From: Diplolepis rosae
Taxonomy: Eukaryota > Arthropoda > Insecta > Hymenoptera > Diplolepididae
Direction of reading: 5' to 3'
Assembly: GCA_030998225.1 (NCBI GenBank)
Contig: JAPYXD010000754.1
Location: forward strand, 5,270,001 to 5,334,000
DNA: 64,000 nt
The notes under the pieces are model-generated. The model was not told where the DNA came from. It searched no databases and was given only the letters and a program-made list of their open reading frames with translations. Made by a program: the position numbers and the translations under genes. Below, one piece after another: positions 31,382 through 42,343 of this stretch. Within the stretch, counting starts at the first letter, position 1. Every line of letters starts with the position of its first letter.

Positions 31382-31700
31382 GCCTGTCATTGAAGGCAGG
31401 ATTGGCCATTGGTAGAAGTGAGATAAATGTAGTTGTATCTCACTCCAACCATTAGGCAATCCTGGCGGTGCAGATGTTCCGCCAATTGTGAACCACTGCA
31501 CTGCATTCAATGACACGTGAACGATGTTTTTCTAGATTTTATCGCTGAAAAATAAATTTATTGTATTTGCCATTTGCTAATTATTGTATTATTATTACCT
31601 GCTAATTCAAATTTGATCGCAAAATCATAATTACAATGCTTTGAATATTTTTTTTACCGTTCTTTGCCATCATAATTCGAGGTCTGAGAAAGGTCAGAGA
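31382..31700. repeat. Second GTCATTGAAGGCA hairpin copy and partial arm
   Basis: A shorter hairpin, TGTCATTGAAGGCAGGATTG to ACTGCATTCAATGACA (31384-31517), contains an inner stem AGTGAGATAAATG ... TATCTCACT. A right-arm copy of the neighbouring palindrome (ATAATTCGAGGTCTGAGAA) follows to about 31700. Confidence 0.65.
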
Positions 31701-32215
31701 ACATCGATAATATTTTCCATGCCGATATTCGATATGGGATATCGATATTTCCCCCAAAGCCGTTATTTTTCCTGATCGATATTTAACATTTAAGTGGAAA
31801 TAGTGATGCCCGTGAAGTTAGCACCCCGACTATAATATTTTTGGATTTTATTGTATGGAATCGTTTGTTAGTTGTTTGTTAGTGTTTGGTCGTCAGGTTT
31901 TAACGTTTGGTAGTCAAAATTAAAAAAGTTATTAAGGTATTAAAGTTGGGGTGCTAACTTCACGGTAGCACACCATTTTTTGAAATTTCTTTATAAAAAT
32001 GGTTGCAATCGTTTGTTAGTCGTTTGTTAGTGTTTGGTCGTCAGGTTTTAACGTTTGGTAATCAAAATTAAAAAAGTTATTAAGGTTTTAAAGTTGGGGT
32101 GCTAACTTCACGGTAGCACACCACTTTAATATTTTTCAAAAATTCCTTTTGGAATACTTTTATTTTCGTTTGCTGATGTTTGGTCGTCAGGTTGTGACGT
32201 TTGGTAGTCAAAACT
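31700..32215. repeat. Tandem ~148-bp repeat next to an ATCGATAT-rich block
   Basis: After a GATATTCGATATGGGATATC block (31700-31790), the unit containing GTTTGGTCGTCAGGTTTTAA, then CGTTTGGTAGTCAAAATTAA, starts at about 31858, 32008 and (partial) 32166. Each of the first two units ends GGGGTGCTAACTTCACGGTA. The inverse of that phrase (GTGAAGTTAGCACCCCGAC) precedes the array at 31813, so the array is bounded by an inverted word. Confidence 0.75.
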
Positions 32216-35200
32216 TTAGAAAATATTTAACTTTTAAGAGTGTAAAAATCAACCGGAATTATCATGAACAACTGTTTCACCGCGCAGCCGCGCATCTGTT
32301 CCTGCCTCCAGCGCACGTAAGACAAGCGCGAAATTTAAATTTAAAAAAAGCTTCATATCACTCGAAAAACTATTTGGTGTTATAATTATCCATAACTGTT
32401 GTGGGTTTTCTTATTTTTAAATATAATAGAGTATAATTCTATAATAATGGTAGAAAAAATCTTTCATCCTGCAAAGGTAAATTAATCTCTTCAATACTTT
32501 TCGATTTGCCATTAAATGATTTGTTACGTTTGAATATTGTATACAGGTTCAAATTAAATTTATTGAACATATTTTATAAAATTATAAAATGGAATTTTTA
32601 TCATTAGTACACTTCAATTCCATTCACCTTTTTTCATCTATATCTTATCCACCGAAAATTTTCTTCATCCTATGCTACAATTGATTTTTCCTCCATAAAA
32701 TCTTAATTCAAATTTTCAAGCTGAGGATTTTAATGTAATAATAAATATTAAAGGTTGGATACTTGGATAGAGTTAATTTTATGTAAGCAATTAGACTCTT
32801 TCAAATCTAATCTAGAAAATTATTCACTTTCTCTAAGACAGAAAAATTATTACTTCATCTTACTTTGACACTTATATAAAACACTTGCTAAAATCAGATG
32901 ATAAGATTATTGTGTTTTTCAAACAAGAAATAATCTTTATTTTTATATTTTTCTTTGTTTTTTTATACTTAAATTGCTAAGAATTATTCAAGTGGTAATA
33001 AATGATAACACAAACCTTTCGATCACAATAAATATAATTGGTATTAACAATTTAATTAGAAAACATCCAATTTAGCTGTTTTTTTAAAAATCAATTATTC
33101 GATCAAAATAACCACATTGATTTTTGTTTACAGAATTGATAATTATTAAGTTCTTGATAATTATTCCTCGGTATTTACAAAATTCTTAACGATTTAATTT
33201 TCGCCTACTTTTTCATCTCTAAACTTCAATCTTAGACTGATACGTTAAAAAATCGTTTGTCTAAAACTCTTTTTTGTTTTAATATGCCTTGTCTATTAAA
33301 TTTGCTATGCTTATTTGATAACTTATAGTTATTTTCTACTTGCTCATTTCGTTTTTCATAAAAATTATATTGACTCTCGTTATTCTATTGTGGAATTAAT
33401 TTTAGTTACAGGGATGTGGAGAAGACGTGACGTTGAAAGGCTCCAGAATGCTTTAAAATATTTTTGTAACATGAACATTCTTATGAATATCAATAATAAA
33501 TACACTAGAACACAAATCTTATATAGGAATATAAAAAAAATATTTTTATAGAAGAAATCAAACTTTTTTAAATTAAAATTACAGCCAAATCTTGTCGGTA
33601 ATTTTTTTAAAAAAGCGCGTGAAGTGTCACGTGACCATACATGCGACACTAGCGTTGCCGCTGATATCTGTATTCGAGCCAATGCGAATCATTTCGAACC
33701 AATCCAAAAAAGGTTTTGTACCTCGTTTGATGAAAACCGGTAAAAAAATCGATCCGACCTAATCCGATTTAATCCGAGGCAACAATCCGAATGAATCCGA
33801 AACTAATTTTTTTTAATCCAAATCATTACAACCTCATTATCATCATTACAACATTATATACCATAATAATAAATATTACCGAGTTATATTTTAGTATTAT
33901 TCAATAAATTTCATTTCATTAGTTTAATTATGTATACTATCAATACTAATACCGGTAAAAAAGCATGGATTTCATAATTTTTCTTTAATATTTACACTTT
34001 TCCCTTTTTACTAAATTTGAATTTACCGCAACATTCTTTGTAATCAACCTAAGTAAATATGGTGGCTCAGCCTTCAATTGGGCACACGACTTTGCGGACT
34101 TTCCCATTGGCATTGTGCATCCAGTGTATTATAGAGATCAGTGAGTGGAATCCGTTGCCGACAGAAAATAAAAAAAAATTGTGTTCACATTGCAGCACAC
34201 TTTATCGAAAAAATCAGTGGCAGAACAAAGACTAATAAAATCTACATGTACACACGTCACGCGGTCGCCCGAGCCGGTTGCTTGCTCGCAATTGTTCTTT
34301 TCATTGTTAGCAAAAGTAAAAATTGTTGTCAACATCTTCTGAAAAATCGCACAACTCGGCGCAAGTTTCCAATTCCTGAAATTATTTTTTTATAAAATTC
34401 TGATTTTTTGATTCCGAATTTTTTTAAAATATTTTTAAAATTAGGGGTTCGGAATTACAGCAAAGCAATGAAATTTGTATCTGTTACTCAATAAACATTT
34501 TATTGACCTGTAAAAATCTAGAAAAACATTTATTTTTGTAAATTCAAAATTTTTTTGTTTTTTTCGAAAAGCAGGCAAAGTTGCGAAATTTCTGCTAGCA
34601 GCACAAAATTGGGTGCACTTGAGAGTACCTAGCACAACTGTCAGTTTTATGTTACGGCAAAGTTGCGGTTCTAGCAATAAAAAAGTTCTTCAAAATTTAC
34701 GGCCGTAATTTTTGATTTTTCAAAAAATCGTTTGCAGCACAAATCAGCACAACTGAGCACAAAGTTTATTTTCTTAAAATATTATGTTTGCGGTTTTAAC
34801 TTCCAGGACATTAAAAATACAGTATTCTGTTTTTGTTCCATGCGTTTTTAAAATGTTTTGTATCAGTTCTCATAAATTTTGTCAATAAAAATATTGAACA
34901 TGTAAAATAGTTAATTAAGTTAACTTCTTAATTTTTTGTATCTTGATAAATAAAAAAAAGATTACTGCACAGTGCTTACAAATCGTGGATGAAAATTACC
35001 TCCTCCACTTTACCATATTATTGAACAAGAATAATTTTGGAAAATTTTATAATATAGTTAAAGAACAACTTAAAAAAGTTATATAATTACAAAATTTTTC
35101 CAAATTATGTTCGACGAATTATTATTTTTTTCGATAAAATTGTAAAATGGAGGGGGTAAATTTGATCCACGATATAAGAACACTGTTACAGCAGTCGTTT

Positions 35201-36068
35201 TACCTACATTGAATTAAAGAAAATTATTTGTTTTACTTTTACATTGAATGAAGTACCTGAATTATTATTTAAAATTTAAAAAAAACTTTAATATCGATAT
35301 TATATCGATATATCGGAAACTTTCGCCGATATATATATCAGTGATATTGATATATTATTTATCTTCCTGATATATCGATATTGCAAATATCGATATTTTC
35401 CTTTCGATATTGCATCGCTAATTCCTCCTTTACCGAACTTTTTGTAAGTTACTGTAATTGTATGGTTACGTACCGTAATAAAACGAGTAATATTACCATC
35501 TCACAATATATTTCAAGCTTCAGCCCTTCCCAGCCCTTCCTTCTTTTCAGAACTTCTCAGCAGACATCAGTCATCAGCAGACATACCATATCACATAGCA
35601 ACTGCCGGCCTCTGGGTACAAACTAAAATTATGTAATTTGTTGAAAATAACATGGTATACAATTTTCTTTAGTGTTATTGTATGAATTAAAATCTTAATA
35701 AACAAAAGAATATCAAAAATTGAATTATTTTTATTAAAAGTATTGAAAACTTTTTAAATTCTGGAAAACTTTTAGGAACACAAAAACAGAATTCACGTAA
35801 TTTTTGTTTGGTCTTAATTGAGTGACTTTAGGAATACCAGGTGTCCACACACATCAGGCACACGCGATTCTACCCGATTCTACCCAATTCTACCACAGAT
35901 TTTGTTGTAGCTAGTTATGTCGTAAAATTGCGTTTATTATTTTATTAATAATAGGAAATTCAATCTTTTGACCAATGAAAAAAAGGAACCGTTATCTTCT
36001 TCTAGCCTGATATGTGAGGAATCATTATCAATCGAAAAAGTGTTGATTGCCTAAAGGCGCGCAAAAAC
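32216..36068. other. Long intergenic stretch before LUC7L3
   Basis: I see no gene. Frames near 32149-32385, 33315-33551, 34138-34395 and 35381-35626 lack family resemblance and splice logic. At 35285-35410 an ATCGATAT-rich block (TATATCGATATATCGG, AAATATCGATATTTTCC) matches the style of 31700-31790; together they may be the two ends of one large old insertion. A triple GATTCTACC phrase sits at 35873-35894 near the LUC7L3 start region. Confidence 0.4.
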
Positions 36069-38465
36069 ATGGCTGCTGCTGCAGCTGCCGCATTGCTTGA
36101 TGAGCTTATGGGTAGAAACCGAAATGTTCTTCCTAATGAAAAGCCGAAAGAACTTAATTGGGAAGATCCCGAGGTATGTCTCTTTCTCCTTCTAATTCTT
36201 CTCAAATTTCATTTAATTTGTTTACAACGACGGCAACGCCAATGGTTGTACACTAATAAAGAAATAATGTTAAAACGCAATTTTATCATTACCATTGTCA
36301 CTAATCATCTTCTGGATCAATTGAATAAAATATAAATTATTTCAACATTAAAATAATGTTTGTTACATTATCTGGCAAAAATTATTTTGTAAAAACACTG
36401 ATTTCAGATTTTAATCCTGATAGTTCAGAGGTCAAGCAAAGAACAGATCAGCTTGACTAAATTAAATGAGTTTTTTTATTAGCTCAGTAGAAGGGGTTGT
36501 TACATATTTGAATCAAATTTTTTGTGTATTTAGGATCAAAGTTACAAGAAAAGGGTAAAAATTAGCATTATAAAGTTTTAAATGAAATAAATCTATTAGA
36601 ATGACACGTTTGAAACTGCTTTTTGTAGTTTTTAGGTGTAGTATATTATTGCTTTCATTTTTTTTCTATTTTATGATGAATAAGACGTATTTCGAGTAAA
36701 ATGTGGTGCAAGTGATATGTTGATAGAATTTTTAAATTCACTACGATCATCATAGCAAAACTAAATGTATTGTTTATAGTGTTGTAAAAAAGTACTAAAA
36801 TTTTATTAAATTAGAATTGTAGTTAACGAAATTTCTTTCTTCAGTTTTGTAAGCTCTACCTCGTCAAATTTTGTCCACACGACTTATTTGTAAACACACG
36901 TGCCGACCTTGGGGCTTGTGCTCGAGTGCACGATGACGAAGCACGCGAACTCTTTGAAAAAGCACCTTATTCCTATCGAAAACAACAATACGAAGATGAG
37001 TTCATCAGATTTTGTCAAAGTATGCTTAACGAGGTCGAGCGAAAAATCATTAAAGGAAAACAAAGACTCGCACTCATTGGGAGAACAGAGGCGGTAATTA
37101 TAAAAGAATATAATTGTGTGAATGAGTTTGTTTTCTTTGAAATATTTTTTATTACCATTTTAATAATTATTTACAATTTTTTTTCAGCCCACTTTGACGC
37201 CCGCACAAACTCAAAGAAATGAAGAACAAATAGCTTTACTAACTGAAAAAATTAATAAACTAGTAGAGGAAGCTGAACAGAGTGGTATCCAGGGTAATGT
37301 GGAACAGGCACAGGGACTTATGCGACTTTGTGATCAACTCAAAGAAGAACGAGAAACCCTACGTAAATCTAATGATAATAGTCATTATAATCAGGTACAT
37401 AAGAGAAACATTCTTCTCATTATTATGAGTTTCTTTTGTTTATTTTATTACGAAACGTATTTACTTTTAAATTCTTTTCTAAAATTTCGAATTATTTTCT
37501 TTTTCATTCAGAAAATTTGCCCTTTGCTTATCAGAGGTTTCTTTTTTACAGACTGCTGAATTAGCAGCAGCTCAGGAAAAACAGATGGAAGTTTGTGACG
37601 TGTGTGGTGCCTTCCTCATTGTTGGAGACGCTCAGCAACGAATAGACGATCACCTCATGGGGAAACAACACGTAGGCTACGCTAGATTAAAAAGTGCCCT
37701 TCAAGAAATTATGGTAAGACGGTTTGTAAAAAATAAAACAATTTGAATTGAAACTAATAATAACTTCGAACAAAGAATAAACAGATCTTTCCTAGGCTAA
37801 AAGAGAGAAAGCGAGGGACGAAAAAGAACAAAAGAGGGACGAAGAACGGAAAAAAGCACGAGAAAATGATGACCTTCAAAGAAAAAGAAGAGACGGGGAA
37901 AGAGATCGAGATAGGGACCGAGACCGTGATCGAGACAGAGATAGGGACAGAGAAAGGGATAGAGACAGAGACAGAGATAAGCGGCGAAGAAGGGATGATG
38001 ATAAAAATAGGCACGATGCTACGGGTCATAGGTATATACTTTCTTATTGAATTATTTCTTAATCTAGTGTTATAAACCTCCTGGCGTGTCTTTTTCTGAC
38101 CTATAGCGCCATGTTTTTTTAGTGAAAGACGTCGCTAAACGTTAGAGAAGAACACGTAGGGAACTTTCGAACTCTATCTTTATCGTCTTGTTTATTATTT
38201 TGCTTTTCTCTTTTAAGAAATGCTCACCGTAGTAGAAGTAAATCAAAGGAAAGACACGAAAGACATAGAGAAGATGACCATCGGCGTCATATAAGAGATA
38301 ATAAAGGTAGTTTTGAGTATCAAAAAATATGCAGTTCATAAATAGAAAATAACAATTACTCGAGCTAGAAATTTTAAAATGCTTCTTTTCTTAGGAAATC
38401 GTGATCATCGGAATTCCAATCATAATCGTCGTCAACCCAGATCCGGGAGTCGTAGTCACAAGTAA
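36069..38465 (+). CDS. LUC7L3: LUC7-like 3 (U1 snRNP-associated splicing factor)
   Basis: Seven coding exons join in frame: 36069-36173, 36845-37093, 37188-37394, 37552-37713, 37796-38031, 38218-38306 and 38395-38465 (1119 nt, 372 aa). The start MAAAAAAALLDELMGRNRN matches the LUC7 N-terminus. The first zinc finger is CCCH (FCKLYLVKFCPHDLF), followed by a coiled coil and the U1-type C2H2 finger VCDVCGAFLIVGDAQ with HLMGKQH. The tail is RD/RE repeats then RS/H-rich (SGSRSHK end). LUC7 proteins help U1 snRNP choose 5' splice sites. The length is shorter than the vertebrate protein (432 aa) because the RS tail is shorter; this is usual in insects. The exon 5 repeat is purine-only DNA, so the opposite strand also looks open; ignore that. 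Confidence 0.95.
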
Positions 38466-40390
38466 CTCTACTCTTGATTGGTTAGTGAGAAGTGAGCCAG
38501 GTATGCACTAAACGATTATATCTTAACGTCTCAATTACTGTACAGATTCTTTGCTCAGGTAAGTTTCGCTAGATGCATTACGTTTGAGATCTCAGATTTT
38601 TGGAAATAATACATCAAAGTATTGCTTTGGATTCTTTGTACACGAGAAGTTTGTGAAATTCTTGACGTTCAGTGTACGAAGTTGAAGATGAGAAGTGCGT
38701 GTCAAGTCAAATGTCGCGTTTGAATGCACTTATCTAGAAAAATGCTGAGCTCCACACAACACGGGACTGGGACAAAGTACCAAAGTCATTCTGCTATGGA
38801 TATACATTTAGCAAAAATACACAGTATTCTGGTTTTAATTTCAGAAGGTTAGAGGTTTCTTTTTCTTTTCTTTTTTATGAGCATTGTTCAAAAAGGCATT
38901 TTGACTTTGGGGATTTTTATTCAGACCGTTGCATACATTATACTTAGGTTTTTTTTATGCAAAGCAAGATAGGAGAAGGTATACCTATGCTTGCTTTGAA
39001 CGGAATGTCTTCGTAGATTAATTACGGTTAAACTTAATGTGACCTCAAGGACTGCATAGTTTTTTTTGTCGGAAAGAAATTAGAGGTTTAGTGGAGGAAA
39101 CAGTGCCTACTTCCGTAGACCTGCCACAACAGTGCCCCGTGCGACTGACTATACAATCCTAGCTTCTGCTACGCATTTCTGAGGTATTTATGTCGGAATG
39201 ATAATACCAATCATGCCCTTGTATTAGGAGAGATAGATTTTCCGAAAATGGGACTTGATCTTTTATGATTTCGTCGATAGTACTCTTTACCGCTGTACTC
39301 GATATCTACTCTTTTCATGAAGAATTAAAAACATCAAGAAAATTTTCAATATTTTTAATACACTTATCAGGCCTCGGAATTTAAAATCTGTATCAATTAT
39401 TCTTTGATAAAACTACCTTAAGAAATTATTATTGAGAAAACTATTTCTAGTCTGCAATTTTTTCCATAAAAGTGAATTTATAATCGTATTTAAAATAATA
39501 TATGAATTTGTAATTTATTTACAATTTCTAAAACATATCAATAAATAATGTTGAAGAATTAAATTTTTTTTTTACCCGAGGCCTGAATTTAGTTAATAAT
39601 TTATAATTTGAAAGGTGTTATGTTCAAAATAGTTTGCTCTAGAATTTTAAATTTTCAAAATAGATATTAAAATATTTATAAATACAAAAATACATTTTTA
39701 GTTATCTTATACCTTTGAAAACTGAAGGATTTTTTCAACTCAAATTTTAATATAGCGTTTTTAATTTTCTTTCCTTCTCGTATTCTAAAGCCTGAGTAGA
39801 AACTATTGCAAAACAAATGATTTGTGGGGAAAATCTTCTATTTATTAAAATATTGATGAAGTATTTTTACTCATTTTTAATTCGTTAAATACTGCACATT
39901 CACTGTAGCAAGATATGTTCAGAACTAAATCAAATTAGTAATAATTGCTGGAAAAATTTTTCCTGACTCATTAATAAAACTTTTATAACTCAGTTTTAGA
40001 AACAGTTAATAAGTATTTTTCGTATAATAATTTTTTTCAGATAGTCATTATCTCGATTTTACAGAATTTTTTAGTTTATAATTTTAGATAAATTCAGGGT
40101 TTATGTCTTTATAACATGGCACCTTTCACATTTAATCAATATTTTTTTAGTCTTTTTGATTTTGAATGTTCTTTTCTCAACAAAATTAGTTTCTAAAAAA
40201 ATATCTTTGCTCTTTTATTTTCTACAGGCTTTACATCTCTGTTCGTGACTTTTCTTCATGACCACTAATTATTGATAAGATGTTTTAGGTACATACATTT
40301 TTCTCATTTAAGAAGACCTGTTCGAAATTTTTATGAAAAAAAAATTCTAAATTAAATATTTTTGAAAAGTCGAACACATTGCGACAATGA
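38466..40390. other. LUC7L3 3' flank, no further gene
   Basis: Probably begins with the LUC7L3 3' UTR; several AATAAA-like words but none decisive. No coding frame with family resemblance, no repeat shared with the rest of the window. Confidence 0.4.
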
Positions 40391-40399
40391 AATAAATTG

Positions 40400-41590
40400 C
40401 AAATATTCGATCATCACTAGAAAGTCATCGTCGGTGATGATTCATCAACCTTTTAATTTATTGTTTTTTTATCCTACAAAATTTCAAACAATTTGATACA
40501 ATTCGTATTCTCAAAATACCAAATCGACCAAATTTCGACCAAAATAATTATGCACGCCACCCAATTAACACACATGAGAACCTAACAAAAAAGGAGTGAA
40601 GAAAAAAGAAGGCGATCTTCCAAACCCCTTCCTTCTTTTTCTTTCTTTCGTCCTCGTTTATCTTTATTCCCATTAAGGTCATGGATCAAACGGATCACGT
40701 GATTAAATTATATATATATATATATATTCTTTCATGCAAAATAACTTTTTTAATTTGCAAAACATCTTTCTGAAAATTTTCAAAACATAACAAAAGACAA
40801 TAATGCACGTCTGTTAACTTTTTTTTAGTAAATTTTTTTTTTTTAATTGGAAGACTTATCGACAATTACAGCTAACTGTAAAAATTTTTGCAAAATTTCC
40901 ACACAAACGAAGTTGACAGACGTTTTTTATCATCTGTTGTATTTTCCAAATTTCCAGGAAGATATTTTGTAAAATAAAAAAGTTATCTTGCATGAACTTT
41001 TACAGGAATTTTTTCGCGTAGTTCGATTGATCCATGGCCTTAATGGACAAATAAAGCTTACAAGACACAGCCATTGTGAAATTCAATAAAGTGGTAAACA
41101 CTTGTATTGCTCAACAATACTGAGAATTTTTAAAGATATATCAAGATCCTTTAAAAAAGTTGAAAAATAGTAGTTTCAGGAAAGTTGCTATAATTATAAA
41201 TATGGCTGACAGAGCTGTTTGTTTGTCTCGTGAATCCTTTCATTCAGAAAATTTAAATATTAGAAAAATTTTATTTTTGAATCATTAGCTACAAGACTTG
41301 ATTAGTAAACATAAAGATAAGAAAGGACGAAAGAAAGAAAAAGAAGAAAGGGGTTTTGCAAGGTTGCCTTCTTTTTTCTTTCCTCCTTTTTTGTTAGGTT
41401 TTTAAGATTGTTAATTGGGTGGCTTGCATAATTGTTTTAGTCATTTTGGTTTTTTGGGAATTCAAATTGTTTCTGATTGCTTGAAATTTTGAAGTATAGT
41501 TTTGATTGGACGTTAAGATGATTTTGAGTTTGTAGTGATATAAATTCGAATTCTGTTTTGTATTTTTTTATTTTGATATATTTTGATTTT
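40400..41590. repeat. Large foldback with a MITE inside its spacer
   Basis: Left arm about 40490-40665 and right arm about 41303-41490 mirror each other: ATTATGCACGCCACCCAATT with AATTGGGTGGCTTGCATAAT, and CTTTCTTTCGTCCT with AGGACGAAAGAAAG. The pyrimidine/purine tracts match too, with scattered mismatches. A CCATGGATC-family element (40673-41042) inserted near the left arm's inner end. Confidence 0.7.
40673..41042. mobile_element. CCATGGATC foldback family, copy 3
   Basis: It starts TTAAGGTCATGGATCAAACG and ends GATCCATGGCCTTAA, with an (AT)n microsatellite near 40712 and a mirrored arm (TTAGCTGTAATTGTCG-type words). Complete and similar in layout to the 7108 copy. No coding capacity. Confidence 0.8.
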
Positions 41591-42343
41591 TAAATTTTTG
41601 ATTTTATACTAAGATTAAACAATATATTTCAACAGGAAGAGATAATTAGACTGGGCGAACAATTATTAAATAGTTTTACTATCCGAATGAGATTCATTTA
41701 TTTTGTAGATCTTAAAATGTTTTCAATACGCAATAATTTTACATAATCGTGAATTATGTTTCGTACTTTTAAAACTCACATTGTCTATTTTCAGAGTGAA
41801 CAGGAGTTGGAGCAACGTCGCTAGTGCGATAGGAATTCGTGCTCACAGCTTAATATATTTTTAAGGTAAACATTTTCACAATCTTACACCCTAAAGAAAT
41901 CATATGAAGTTTGTATAAAATCAGAACACTTACTCAAAAATTGTGATTTATTGAAGATTGTATTTTATATTTAGAAGCTTGTCAAGTCATTTTATATTTC
42001 AATCAATAGCAAATATTTCATTGAACCAAATATTTCATATTTCAATTCCTTGTAGAATTTCAAATATTGTTATATTAAATAAAACAGAGCATCGCGTGCT
42101 ACGCGTGAGATCTAATACTTTGAAAATTTCATGCTTTTCTATTTCTTATTTCCTTGATTAAGGCGATTGATGCTTAACAGCTAACTAGATAGAGAAAAGA
42201 CGTCATGTTTTCAGAAAAATGTATAATTTATTAAATAAATATGTAGAGAAATAATACATAGAAGAACGATTTTGTAGTAACTGATCAATCGTTTCTAATA
42301 CTGTACAAGATAATTATTAATATATACAATTATACAATTGGCT
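41591..42343. other. No gene; SLC25A38 3' flank
   Basis: AT-rich with no convincing frame. The minus-strand 3' UTR of the carrier gene probably occupies its right part. Confidence 0.4.

Noticed and set aside
37754..38029. Minus-strand S/V/I-rich frame opposite LUC7L3
   Set aside because: It is the shadow of the purine-only RD/RE repeat exon on the other strand.
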